Origin: Arcuatula senhousia
Taxonomy: Eukaryota; Mollusca; Bivalvia; Mytilida; Mytilidae
NCBI GenBank assembly: GCA_963971305.1
Contig: OZ020303.1
Coordinates: 37,436,106 to 37,500,105, forward strand
Length of the DNA stretch: 64,000 bases
Reading direction: 5' to 3'
Shown here: positions 54,501 to 62,235 of the stretch, piece by piece
How positions within the stretch are numbered: position 1 is the stretch's first letter
Layout of the letters: each line of letters starts with the position of its first letter
Program-made: the position numbers and the translations under genes
The notes under the pieces: model-generated
Told to the model about the DNA's origin: nothing
What the model saw: the letters and a program-made list of their open reading frames with translations, nothing else
Database searches by the model: none

Positions 54501-55516
54501 GTATGTTTTTGGCTTAAATAACTATGAGCGGACAAGCGGCCCACAAAAATATTCTAACTGTGGAATTGGCATACAAAAACTAATATTTCCAGAAATTATC
54601 TTTGTGGGCCACAGGTCCGCTCATATTTAAATTTTACAAAAACCATTGTCATTTTAACAATTTTAAGCAAATTTTGCTACATTTCATAGTTCTATCATTT
54701 TGTGCACATGCGTAATTACGCCATATGTCAATTTTTCAATAAAATTGTGCTTGTTCCAAAAAATACAACTTCTGAATCACAAAATCACATCGTTATAATT
54801 CAATATTCCGATTTTGGAAAATTTGACCAATTAAGGGGGCCAAATTCGTCTTCTTATCCTATCTTGTCCTTTCAAAAAATTATTTTGAAATAATCCCTTG
54901 GCCGATTTTGTTGATTTTTTCACTATAAATTTGTAAAATATTTCAAGTTTTTCTGTTTATTTTTATATAATTTGAAGGTTATTCATTTTTCAATGATATA
55001 ATTTTAATCACAGAGTAAAATTAGACGTCGAAATTTTAGTTACTCAAATAAGAAAATTATGACATGATAAATTTTACTTGTATTAAAATCATTGTCATTT
55101 TGAAACAAGGCATGTAAAAATAATGATCAACAACTAATATAAAATTGGAATATTTCTCAAATTTTAGAAAAAATAAGTATGAAAATCCACTCAGAAACAG
55201 CTTCAATATTCATTTTTGAAAACTTGTGATTTTACATAGAAACTAATGGGAAAAATAAAAATCAGCGAATACTTTTGGCACACGACTGTACGTCTATCGA
55301 TGTACCTCCGATTTTGTTTATAAATTTTCGGCTCTACTACTTGAGTGTCGTGATTAACACATAAATCATTTTGTCTTGTCTTGTAAACTATACTGTTACA
55401 TCTACTTAAATTTACCTTTTATTTTTATTTTCAGTTGGGGCTTTGGAAATAAACGAAGCAAGCAAATTTCTCAATTTTTTGTCCGGTGTGATTTCAACAT
55501 TTTCTACATTCGCCAT
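42513..55516 (-). CDS. ZC3HC1: ZC3HC1/NIPA nuclear-basket zinc-finger protein, 9 exons
   Basis: The joined exons (55516-55416, 51080-50945, 49293-49143, 48454-48371, 48049-47922, 47473-47352, 46866-45609, 43883-43662, 42566-42513) keep phase throughout and give 751 aa; human is about 500. Two zinc modules of the GW...CxxC...HxxxCxW type are intact. Module 1 has GW99-100, C110, C113, H145, C149 and W151. Module 2 has GW, C250, C253, H672, C676 and W678. EAFFQRVESYD and SPLVCSHFGWI match human EAFFSRVETFS and SPLVCAKYGWV. The family binds TPR at the nuclear basket and was earlier described as an SCF adaptor for cyclin B1. The loop between C253 and H672 is a long acidic, Ser/Asn-rich segment. 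Confidence 0.93.
42607..43140. mobile_element. Element with TGTCTCGCC ends and two 174-bp units, ZC3HC1 intron 8
   Basis: TGTCTCGCC (42607-42615) is matched by GGCGAGACA (43132-43140). Inside, a 174-bp unit starting near 42757 and 42931 is repeated with few changes. Each unit carries TCAAGGTCAAGGTCA. A GCC-rich microsatellite (about 43079-43097) lies beside the right end. It has no coding capacity. A degenerate relative lies at 39100-39636. Confidence 0.7.
43385..43625 (+). repeat. RT retroelement 3' tail, ZC3HC1 intron 8
   Basis: GTGTGCTATAGCAAGCAG through CCATTGGTACCTCTTTC matches the other RT tails. It stops about 35 bp short of exon 8's donor. Confidence 0.65.
43662..43883 (-). CDS. ZC3HC1: ZC3HC1 exon 8 (second HxxxCxW)
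   Basis: Residues 661-734. SFDPLEEHRYWCPWI matches SFFDPTSQHRDWCPWV of human and supplies His672 and Cys676. The acceptor is GTTGTAG and the donor CAG|GTTTGT. Confidence 0.93.
44480..44987 (+). mobile_element. SINE/LINE-like element with AACT-repeat tail, ZC3HC1 intron 7
   Basis: A GC-richer block (GCGCTAAGCTTGTCGG..., CACGTTAAAGAACCCTGC) ends GGGAGTAAAGCAAT followed by a perfect AACT tetramer tail (44963-44987). The short-tandem 3' tail is typical of non-LTR retrotransposition. The 107-codon frame inside shows no recognisable protein. Confidence 0.5.
45050..45475. repeat. Three ~165-bp tandem units, ZC3HC1 intron 7
   Basis: TTTTGCATGAAATTTTAATA recurs at about 45051, 45215 and 45381, each followed by TACTNAGTA-like sequence and GAACTGTGTTGTT. 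A more diverged unit may lie at about 44150-44280. Confidence 0.65.
45609..46866 (-). CDS. ZC3HC1: ZC3HC1 exon 7 (second CxxC and long acidic loop)
   Basis: Residues 241-660. CHYCRRKVGLW holds C250 and C253. It is followed by about 400 residues dominated by Glu, Asp, Ser and Asn with little predicted order, ending SSKTVGRKKIKV. The acceptor is TTTGTAG and the donor GTG|GTAAAT. The frame stays open past the donor to 45531, but that part is intronic. Confidence 0.93.
47352..47473 (-). CDS. ZC3HC1: ZC3HC1 exon 6
   Basis: Residues 201-240 plus two bases. It ends LAVTGWKS, the GW of the second zinc module. The acceptor is ATTTTAG and the donor AT|GTTAGT. Confidence 0.85.
47922..48049 (-). CDS. 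ZC3HC1: ZC3HC1 exon 5
   Basis: Residues 158-200, a helical linker (ESYSNIPIKDRVKLKSMISD...). The acceptor is TTTTCAG and the donor AAG|GTAGTA. Confidence 0.85.
48371..48454 (-). CDS. ZC3HC1: ZC3HC1 exon 4 (first HxxxC)
   Basis: Residues 130-157 plus one base. SSHVRSCFWPAYPSP completes zinc module 1 (His145, Cys149, Trp151). The acceptor is TTTCAG and the donor G|GTATGG. Confidence 0.9.
49143..49293 (-). CDS. ZC3HC1: ZC3HC1 exon 3 (first CxxC)
   Basis: Residues 80-129 plus one base. It carries GW (99-100) and C110-x2-C113 of the first zinc module. The acceptor TTAAG was chosen because it aligns gap-free with human VETFSSLKWAGKP. The donor is T|GTAAGT. Confidence 0.92.
49560..50290 (-). mobile_element. 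Copy D3 of the second hairpin-ended family, ZC3HC1 intron 2
   Basis: Two diverged units (49560-49740 and 49741-50160) are followed by a GAC microsatellite (about 50217-50240) and the end hairpin GATCGCAAAAAATTTGCGGTCGT. The stretch at 49730-49770 is the uninterrupted counterpart of the site where element B sits in D2. Confidence 0.7.
50945..51080 (-). CDS. ZC3HC1: ZC3HC1 exon 2
   Basis: Residues 34-79, ending DSQDEEAFFQRVESYD. The acceptor is CATTAG and the donor GAT|GTATCC. An overlapping open frame in this area is not the coding frame. Confidence 0.88.
51980..53790. repeat. Three related repeat blocks in ZC3HC1 intron 1
   Basis: A block with CTAGCTTTTC, a GACGTT/GACGTC segment, AAAGCGTTAAAA and TTGACATTTCTACCATTATC, then CGCTCCCTTC, occurs at about 52372-52572, 53395-53530 and 53588-53790. 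GCAGGTTAAACCTNTGACGCTC precedes two of them. The inverted-repeat element at 52085-52367 lies just before the first. Confidence 0.6.
52085..52367. mobile_element. 283-bp MITE with perfect 42-bp terminal inverted repeats
   Basis: AGGCACGGACCATTTGATTT... (52085-52126) is matched base for base by 52326-52367, including an 8-base G run. The centre has several AAAAAATAATCTTG(C/T) segments. It has no coding capacity; the two open frames are strand mirrors. No clear target duplication is visible. Confidence 0.8.
53800..54200. repeat. Dispersed repeat rich in ATCTCCCG
   Basis: CTCCCG/CTCCAG occurs repeatedly at both sides of the block (53808-53890 and 54146-54195), usually followed by CTTTTT or ACTTTT. 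No coding potential. Confidence 0.45.
54227..55288. mobile_element. 1,062-bp non-autonomous element with CAGT termini and TA target duplication
   Basis: The left end CAGTCTCATGCCAAAAGTAT pairs with the right end rc CAGTCGTGTGCCAAAAGTAT. Similarity continues for about 55 bp. TA flanks both sides (54225-54226 and 55289-55290). CAGT ends with TA duplications are the Tc1/mariner signature. The interior has its own inverted segments GAGCGGAC...CCCACAAA. No transposase frame was found. It lies in ZC3HC1 intron 1. Confidence 0.75.
55416..55516 (-). CDS. ZC3HC1: ZC3HC1 exon 1
   Basis: Residues 1-33 plus two bases (MANVENVEITPDKKLRNLLA...). TPDKKLRNLL resembles TPQKIRQLID of human. The context AAAATGGCGAA is YY1-like. 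The donor is AG|GTAAAT, in phase with exon 2. A LINE insertion begins about 40 bp upstream. Confidence 0.85.
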
Positions 55517-55562
55517 TTTGAAGATAAAACCTACGTAGTTATGAAAGCCGACATTTGATTAG

Positions 55563-57397
55563 CTGTTTAACTCCATTTTCAACAACAGACTTGATAAATA
55601 TTTGGAACAACATAATTTGATTACACCTTTCCAAATAGGTTTTACTAAAAAATCAAGACCCTCTGATCATATGTTTGTATTAAAAACTATAATAGATAAA
55701 TATACAAAATCAAATAAAAAACTATATGCATGCTTTGTTGACTTTAGAAAAGCATTTGATACAGTTATTCATGATGCAATATACATGAAAATGTTGCAAA
55801 ATGGAATAGGTGGATTGTTTTATAGTTTATTAAAAAACATGTATTCTAAATCATTACTCTCTGTTAGAGTGGGTCATGAATTAACTGACACCTTTGCTTC
55901 TAGTATCGGAGTACGTCAGGGCGATGTCTTGAGCCCTAATCTTTTTAAGATCTTTATTAATGATCTCCCAAAATACCTTGAATCTTGTTCAGATAATATA
56001 TATCTTAACACCCATAGAGTTAACTGCCTTCTTTATGCTGATGATGTGGTTCTTGTATCAAAATCAGCCTTTGGTCTTCAAGAAAGCTTGAATTTGTTAG
56101 AAACATATTGTAATGATTGGTGTATTGATGTCAATACTTCAAAAACTAAAGTGCTTATATTCAATAAACCAGGCAGACTCATTAATGATAAATTCACTTT
56201 CAGAGGTATTCCAATAGAAAATGTGCGTAAATACAAATATCTAGGAATCTTATTCACCATATCTGGCTCCTTTACTGAGGCAAAGCATGATCTATTCAAT
56301 AAAGCAACCAAGGCACTATATAAACTTAAAGCAGATTTGTTGTCCCTCAGACCAAGCATCAAGTCATCATTACATATATTTAACCACACTGTGAAACCTA
56401 TTTTGAATTATAGCTCTGAAATCTGGGGGTGCTATTTACCAAAATCTTTTAATAGTACCTCATTATGTGATTTTACGAAACTTCCAGCTGTCTTCCCTTG
56501 TGAAAAAATGGAAATACATCTTCTAAAATATTTACTTGGTGTCAGTAAAAAAGCTTCAAATTTTGCTGTTTTATCAGAATTTGGTAAATATCCAATAATA
56601 TTTGATTGTTTTAAGTCTGTTTTGAATTACTGGCACAGGTTAGATAATTCACCTACTGAACTATTAAAAAATGCATTCACTGAAATGAAGTTAATGCACA
56701 ACAATGGGATAGACACCTGGTATGGTTCTTTAATGTCTCTACTTAAAATTTTAAATATTCCTGTAGAGAGTGGCTCAGCAACCTTAAATAAAAATTATGT
56801 AAAATATTCCATTAGTGAACATTTAAAAGATTTATTCAAAAAACTATGGTACAAACATAGAGAAAAACTTATCTCTGAAGAAAGCAAACTTAGAACTTAT
56901 CTAAAGATCAAATGTAATTTTGGTTATGAAAAATATTTAGACATTATTAATGAATTTGACAAAAGAAAGTGTTTTGCTAAATTTAGAGTGAGTAATCATC
57001 AACTCAAAATTGAATTGGGTAGATATACTAAACCTTTGACCCCATTAGATCATAGGATTTGTGATAAATGTAACCTAAATAAGGTCGAAGACGAATTGCA
57101 TTATTTTTCAGAATGCCCTAAATTTAATACTAATAGAAATTTACTATTTAATACCGTAAATATATATAACACTAACTTTATAAACCTTTCTGCTTTCGAC
57201 AGACTTTTTTGGTGTTTCACTTGTGAAAATGATAAAATTATTCATCAGCTGAGCTGCTTTCTGCAGGAAAGCAATGTAACTTAATTGGTTGCTACTAAAT
57301 GTTTACATAAAGTTTTACTCTTGTGTACAAGGAGCCTTATTATATATATATCAATTGAACATGTTATTATCTTTGTTCATTTTGTATTGTCCTAACT
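55563..57397 (+). mobile_element. 5'-truncated non-LTR retrotransposon (LINE), main part
   Basis: LINE sequence starts abruptly at about 55563. It continues through the RT frame and 3' UTR to 57397, where another element interrupts it, then resumes at 61689-61757 with a TGAT-repeat tail. TTGATTAG at 55555-55562 recurs at 61758-61765 and is the likely target duplication. It is oriented opposite to ZC3HC1. Confidence 0.8.
55602..57284 (+). CDS. LINE reverse transcriptase, C-terminal 560 residues
   Basis: The open frame contains ACFVDFRKAFDT (43-54, first catalytic Asp), GVRQGDVLSP (103-112) and LLYADDVVL with the YADD box at 145-148. NTSKTKVLIFNKPGR and YKYLGILF follow. The C-terminal part has a Cys/His cluster (CDKCNLNKVEDELHYFSEC) usual in this LINE type. 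The frame extends upstream without a Met to about 55563. The endonuclease and N-terminus are missing, so the copy cannot move by itself, yet the RT region has no stop or frameshift. The clade (RTE-X, CR1 or related) is not assigned. Confidence 0.85.
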   Translation: MEQHNLITPFQIGFTKKSRPSDHMFVLKTIIDKYTKSNKKLYACFVDFRKAFDTVIHDAIYMKMLQNGIGGLFYSLLKNMYSKSLLSVRVGHELTDTFASSIGVRQGDVLSPNLFKIFINDLPKYLESCSDNIYLNTHRVNCLLYADDVVLVSKSAFGLQESLNLLETYCNDWCIDVNTSKTKVLIFNKPGRLINDKFTFRGIPIENVRKYKYLGILFTISGSFTEAKHDLFNKATKALYKLKADLLSLRPSIKSSLHIFNHTVKPILNYSSEIWGCYLPKSFNSTSLCDFTKLPAVFPCEKMEIHLLKYLLGVSKKASNFAVLSEFGKYPIIFDCFKSVLNYWHRLDNSPTELLKNAFTEMKLMHNNGIDTWYGSLMSLLKILNIPVESGSATLNKNYVKYSISEHLKDLFKKLWYKHREKLISEESKLRTYLKIKCNFGYEKYLDIINEFDKRKCFAKFRVSNHQLKIELGRYTKPLTPLDHRICDKCNLNKVEDELHYFSECPKFNTNRNLLFNTVNIYNTNFINLSAFDRLFWCFTCENDKIIHQLSCFLQESNVT

Positions 57398-57538
57398 TTA
57401 AAGGGAAAATTCACGAATTTTGACTTATGGTCTTAAATGATAGAAAATGTCATCAAAAACATATATCCAAATTTTTTTCAAAAAATTCTTATTTATAACA
57501 GAGATATTTGGCATTTTCTGATTTTAAAAGTAATTCAG

Positions 57539-57580
57539 TGACGTCAGTGAGATGGTCTTGAGTGCATTGTGGGATATGAC
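57539..57580 (+). promoter_or_regulatory. Promoter-like motifs near the left end of the TTAA element
   Basis: TGACGTCA (CRE palindrome, 57539-57546) and GCATTGTGGGATATGAC (57564-57580), similar to the ZNF143/Staf core, lie about 800 bp before the P2X7-C-like reading frame. Near the other end GTCACGTGAC (61502-61511) and AAAATGGCCGC also look promoter-like. These are motif observations only. Confidence 0.3.
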
Positions 57581-58364
57581 CGGATATCTGTGTATTACAT
57601 CTTTATCCGATTAACGCTATATAATCGATATCGATATTGTATTTAATAAAACACAGTGGTGACGCGTGGTCTAATTGGTAAACAAAAGAAAATATTTAAT
57701 AAAGATAAACCGATACGCATTCACATAATTATTATGAAGATTTCTTTCAAATATATAGTATTTTTATCATTATTTGGGAACAAAATTTTTAATTAATGAT
57801 TTTTTTAAACATCAATATTAAAAAAATAAATCATGATAATAATTAAAATTCTACTACATAATTCTAATCTTATCCATAAATTACTCTATTTTAATTTACA
57901 TCGTTAAAATGATTTGAAAATTTTCCCTTTCATATGATAATCACGCTATTTAAAACAACAAGGTGTCACCTGGCTAGACATCCCAGGTGTTAATTGCAAA
58001 TTGGCGATTACGTAATTTGCCCCAGGTAAGAATTTTGTATATTCGACGTGAACCTTTTCCCCGGCCTTTTAATCTCATTAGACAGCTATTAAACTGATTA
58101 ACTGATCATTGAAAGGCTATCAGTTTAACGGATTAATTCAAATCAATTAAGCATGTCCAATAGTCACCTCATAAAGATCAAAGAAGAGACAGTGATCTTT
58201 AGCTGGGTATTACCTTTTCTTAGACTATTTCGTCTCCTGATTGTTAAACGGGGTTTAATAAGGTTTTTGGTTTTGTAAAAGATTAATCGTAATTTCGAGA
58301 GAATGAGAAAAATAATTGCTATATAATATACTTTGCACCAATATGTCCCTTCTAAATATTTGTA

Positions 58365-59080
58365 ATGTCTGATTACGTGAGTGACGTGTCTGCTAGCAGC
58401 TTTAGTTCTGCAGATTTGGTCGAATTGGGTCAGGAAGGGCATCAACTTGAACCAGAATATACGGAGGAAGAAATCCGGTAGATAGAAGAGTTGGAGATAA
58501 ATCGCTAGACTGAATTTCAAAGCAACCCAATTTGACACTCAATAGTGCAAATGTTCCGATCGCTGTGTGCCAATGCCCTTGCTCGCAGAATGCCTATGCT
58601 GCCACGAGTTTACATTATTCACCGATATCTTCGATCCTGGTGCAACCACGACTTCAAGACAGATTGTTTAAACCCTGTTGTACGTCCTATTTATTAGGTA
58701 TATGAATAGACGTGTACTTTTTTTCAGAGTGATTGCCGAAGATTTCACTGATTGAAAACATTGAGTTTTTCTTGACCCATCAAACAAAAGTTATATATAT
58801 TCTTAGCCAACAAAAAGTTACAGTACAAAAAAGGAAATAATAATGTAAAGGCAAGGTAACTTTAGATACCACTTTTTAAAATACAGGCAGCCAGAGCAGA
58901 CTTATGGCATACAGACAGTTTGTATGTTGGGTCAGAATATGTCTACCTTCACCTTTAGGAAGAAAACATCGTGTTGTGCTGCCAGCTTGTGTTGTGTCTG
59001 TCATCAGAAAAGAATTTCCTTCTGCAGATGGACAATACGAAGGATTTAGAGAGTGTATTAGTGACACGGACTCTGAATAG
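58365..59080 (+). pseudogene. Decayed gene for a P2X7-C-terminal-like (ballast) zinc-binding domain
   Basis: The first part starts ATG at 58365 (MSDYVSDVSASSFSSADL...EPEYTEEEIR) but has in-frame stops at 58479 and 58506. A shifted frame then reads CVPMPLLAECLCCHE (58564 on), and a further shift gives CNHDFKTDCLNPVV. A second part, after an acceptor-like TACAG at about 58886, reads AYRQFV-W, LPACVVSVIRKEFPSADGQ and YEGF before its stop at 59080. The CCxE, CLNP, AYRQF and FP..DGQY.GF order is that of the P2RX7 C-terminal domain found in many invertebrate proteins without the channel part. Stops and shifts make it a relic. Confidence 0.6.
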
Positions 59081-60640
59081 ATTTTCCTTCAATGACTTGT
59101 ACTTTATTAATAGTGGTGACACTAAGCTTAGTTAAAATTTGTTTTGGATATATAAAAAGGCAGGATGTCAAAAATCAAATAAAAAAGCATGGTAGGATAT
59201 TGTTTTTGGCTGAAAAAATTATAGTTAGAAAAACATCCAGGCTCCAGTGTTCTCGAAAATAAAAAGGCAGGACGAAGTAAATATATATATCTAAAGCCCC
59301 CCTCCCTAAAAAAATCAAATATTCTCACTTTCATACGAAACGCAAGATCTAAATTATTAATTTTGTATTGACACTTTTATTTTTACTGTACATTTCGCAT
59401 TGTCAGTTAACTTTGGAACCGATCTGACATTTTAAATTTTAGAAACGGGCGTCAGACAAAATTTGGAGTTTGACACATAGAACTTTTTTTACATTGATTT
59501 GATAAGTTTATAAGATTCTAAAGTTGTTGATGTGGTTGTCTATCTTATGCCCCATCTATGAAAGAAGGAGTAGGAGGACATATAGTGTCCGGTTCTGTAC
59601 GTCCGTCCGTACGTCCTAATGTTTGAAGATCGGACATTATGTCTTTTGGATAGCTTCTTATGCAGAGAAATACAAGTGATGAAATATTTATACTTTTTAA
59701 AATTAATCTTACGAAAGATTGTGGTATATACTCATACTATACGGCTGTCTACATGAAGGTAACACGAAGCGTTTTCTGTATAGTGTACTTTTTTGTTTTA
59801 CTTTTTAAAAGAGAAATGTAAAAAAAACCTGAAGAGGAACAATTTCACTATTTTTACACAGATAAAGATGTCGAAAAATCAAAGACACGAGTGATAAATT
59901 GTAGGTCTTCCGTTGTACTTCGTAATAAATAATTAACAGAAACAAATGATCTCTTTTTCTGTCATAAACCATTACACTACCACCTGCTAATTACCATCCC
60001 CGGGAAGTAAGTAATACCTGGGAGTGTCACAAGTTTAAATACGTTGCCCCCGACTGTGAATTACTATGTTCATATAGGTAAAAATAATATTATCTTCTAT
60101 ATAATGAACGTTTAAGAAATCCTTGAAAGATAAAAAAAATACATTTGCGAATTTTTAAGGAATGCATAGGGAATGGATAAAAAAAAATGAAGAAAAAATT
60201 GTTGTCTGTATTGAAATGTATATTTACTTGTTATTAAAAAAATATTCTGAATAAATGCACAGACTCAGTTATAACTGAAGTGATAAAACGCTTATACAAA
60301 ACAAAAAAGATAAGTTTTATTCCGCTTTCGGTTATATTCTTAATTCTACGCACACCCGTAATAATTCTTTTTCTTTTAAACAAAACTGATATTTTTGTCT
60401 TGTGGATTTTTATAGCAAAGATTCCGACCGTTACATACTAGCCCTGGCATACTAGGTATTAATCTAACATGTAAGAAACGTTTGACTAAAAAAATAATGA
60501 AATTATTATTGACGAATATAGATAGATATAAACATTTTTCATAGACAAAAGAACACTTAAGAAAATTGTTTCGTTAGAAATTGATAAATTTATCTGTTTG
60601 GTCATTGTTAAAATATTTTTTGGGCATTTTTAAAATCAAA
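59081..60640. other. No gene seen inside the TTAA element
   Basis: AT-rich. 59551-59620 (ATGCCCCATCTATGA..., GTCCGTCCGTACGTCC) is a commonly seen mollusc dispersed repeat. No transposase motif was found on either strand. Confidence 0.4.
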
Positions 60641-60757
60641 TCTAATATTATACCGGTTTTCCAAGTTTTCTACTCCTAGCGTCTCTGATGAAGGTTAATC
60701 CAGAAAAGCACTTCACACGCAGTGAAATTTTGCTTTTGTACATTTATTAAAATCATT

Positions 60758-60941
60758 TAATAATTTGGTTCCCCAGTTTGGTATTTTTGGTTATACTGTT
60801 TTATGCTCTTCATATTCATACAGTGTTTGGCATTTTCAATATTTTTGGTAGAGCGCCTCTGATGAGTCTTGAATAGACGAAACGCGCGTCAGGCGTAGCA
60901 AAATTTATTGTCTGGAACTTTGTTGTCATTTGTATTTCAAA
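60758..60941 (+). repeat. 184-bp direct repeat, first copy
   Basis: Identical as far as I can read to 61116-61299. It contains CTCTGATGAGTCTTGAATAG and ACGAAACGCGCGTCAGGCG. A diverged relative appears at about 60650-60745. Confidence 0.8.
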
Positions 60942-61115
60942 CACACGTGAAGGTTAGCACTGCTGGTGGAGTGTAAATTCCCCGAGGTTAGCCCGCTCCG
61001 GCACCAACACTTTTGAGTTGGAGAATACATCAAAGCTTTAAATTATCCGTCTAAATTTTAAAATTGTCTAAACCCTAAGGTTCTTCCTACCCCAGACATA
61101 GGTTGAATATCTTAG

Positions 61116-61299
61116 TAATAATTTGGTTCCCCAGTTTGGTATTTTTGGTTATACTGTTTTATGCTCTTCATATTCATACAGTGTTTGGCATTTTCAATAT
61201 TTTTGGTAGAGCGCCTCTGATGAGTCTTGAATAGACGAAACGCGCGTCAGGCGTAGCAAAATTTATTGTCTGGAACTTTGTTGTCATTTGTATTTCAAA
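61116..61299 (+). repeat. 184-bp direct repeat, second copy
   Basis: Offset exactly 358 bp from the first copy. Between them lies GTTAGCACTGCTGGTGGAGT and CCCCGAGGTTAGCCCGC, another mussel-type repeat segment. Confidence 0.8.
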
Positions 61300-61688
61300 T
61301 TTTTGGTTGGCAAATCTAAAGACTGGACCCATTTAAGATGCAAGTCTGCCTTTTTCTTTAGGTTAGGAAAACGGAATAACACTTAACCGTTACTACGCTG
61401 AGTAGAACAACCAACTATCATCATGTTTAAATGGCGATAGAGATGACCATTGCGTGTCGTTATCGTATTGGTACTTTGTGGTTATTGGATATTAGATGAT
61501 GGTCACGTGACAATAGGGCCTTCTAGCCGTACAAAATGGCCGCACCCATCGTTCTAATTTATCGATACAAAACGCTCTCATACTCGCTTATTAGTGAAGA
61601 TTGAAGAGTTTTACATGTATATTTATGTTTAGTAAAATGTGATGAAAAACATATGTAAAAATTATTTTTTTGCGAATTTTCCCTTTAA

Positions 61689-61757
61689 ATCATATTTGTT
61701 GTATTGTATTTGCCCCTTGAGGGCCCATGATTGGCCAATAAATGATTGATTGATTGA
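61689..61757 (+). mobile_element. LINE 3' end with TGAT-repeat tail
   Basis: The continuation of the LINE 3' UTR after the nested element. It ends CCATGATTGGCCAATAAATG and a TGAT repeat. The short tandem tail is typical of non-LTR retrotransposons. Confidence 0.7.
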
Positions 61758-61765
61758 TTGATTAG

Positions 61766-62235
61766 ATTATTCTAGCCAATCATCATTGCGGTATCTTAAA
61801 GAAAAACACTAGTGGCATGAATTTTTCCCGAAAGAGTCGTTATAAAAAAATTATTTTTTTTACTAAGTAAGACTAAGATTTTGACAATTCTGATAGGTTA
61901 GTTCATTTCATAAAATGCACTTATATGCAATAAAATAGCACTTCAAAAAAAAAAATCGAATGTTTTTTTTTGGTTTGTTTTCTGTGTTTTTATTGTTAGT
62001 TTTTTTTTGTGTTGGTAATGTCAGGGATTAAATAAAACTGTTTTACATCTGCTATGACGTCAAGGATTAATGACGTCGTAAACGTTAAAACTTCTTCTTT
62101 TACTCCGTTTCATTTGATGTTAGATATATTTTCAATGTGATGCAATTAGATATTTATTTTTAATTGAAGCAATTAAATATATTTTTAATCGAAGCAATTA
62201 GATATATTTCAATTGATGCAATTAGATATATTTAG
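61766..62235 (-). promoter_or_regulatory. Displaced upstream sequence of ZC3HC1, with a CCAAT box
   Basis: This sequence begins right after the LINE's right target duplication. CCAAT at 61776-61780 (CTAGCCAATCAT) would lie about 60 bp upstream of the ZC3HC1 start codon if the LINE and its nested element were absent. The rest is AT-rich with runs of T. The role is inferred from position. Confidence 0.4.

Larger units (their letters stand above)
57402..61684. mobile_element. 4.28-kb TTAA-flanked DNA element inside the LINE 3' UTR
   Basis: AGGGAAAATTC at 57402 and GAATTTTCCCT ending at 61684 are terminal inverted repeats. TTAA lies on both sides (57398-57401 and 61685-61688). Flanking LINE 3' UTR sequence joins up when it is removed. 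TTAA targets occur in piggyBac and Kolobok superfamilies, and AGGG-type ends suggest Kolobok, but no transposase was recognised. It carries the decayed P2X7-C-like gene and two 184-bp direct repeats. Confidence 0.72.
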
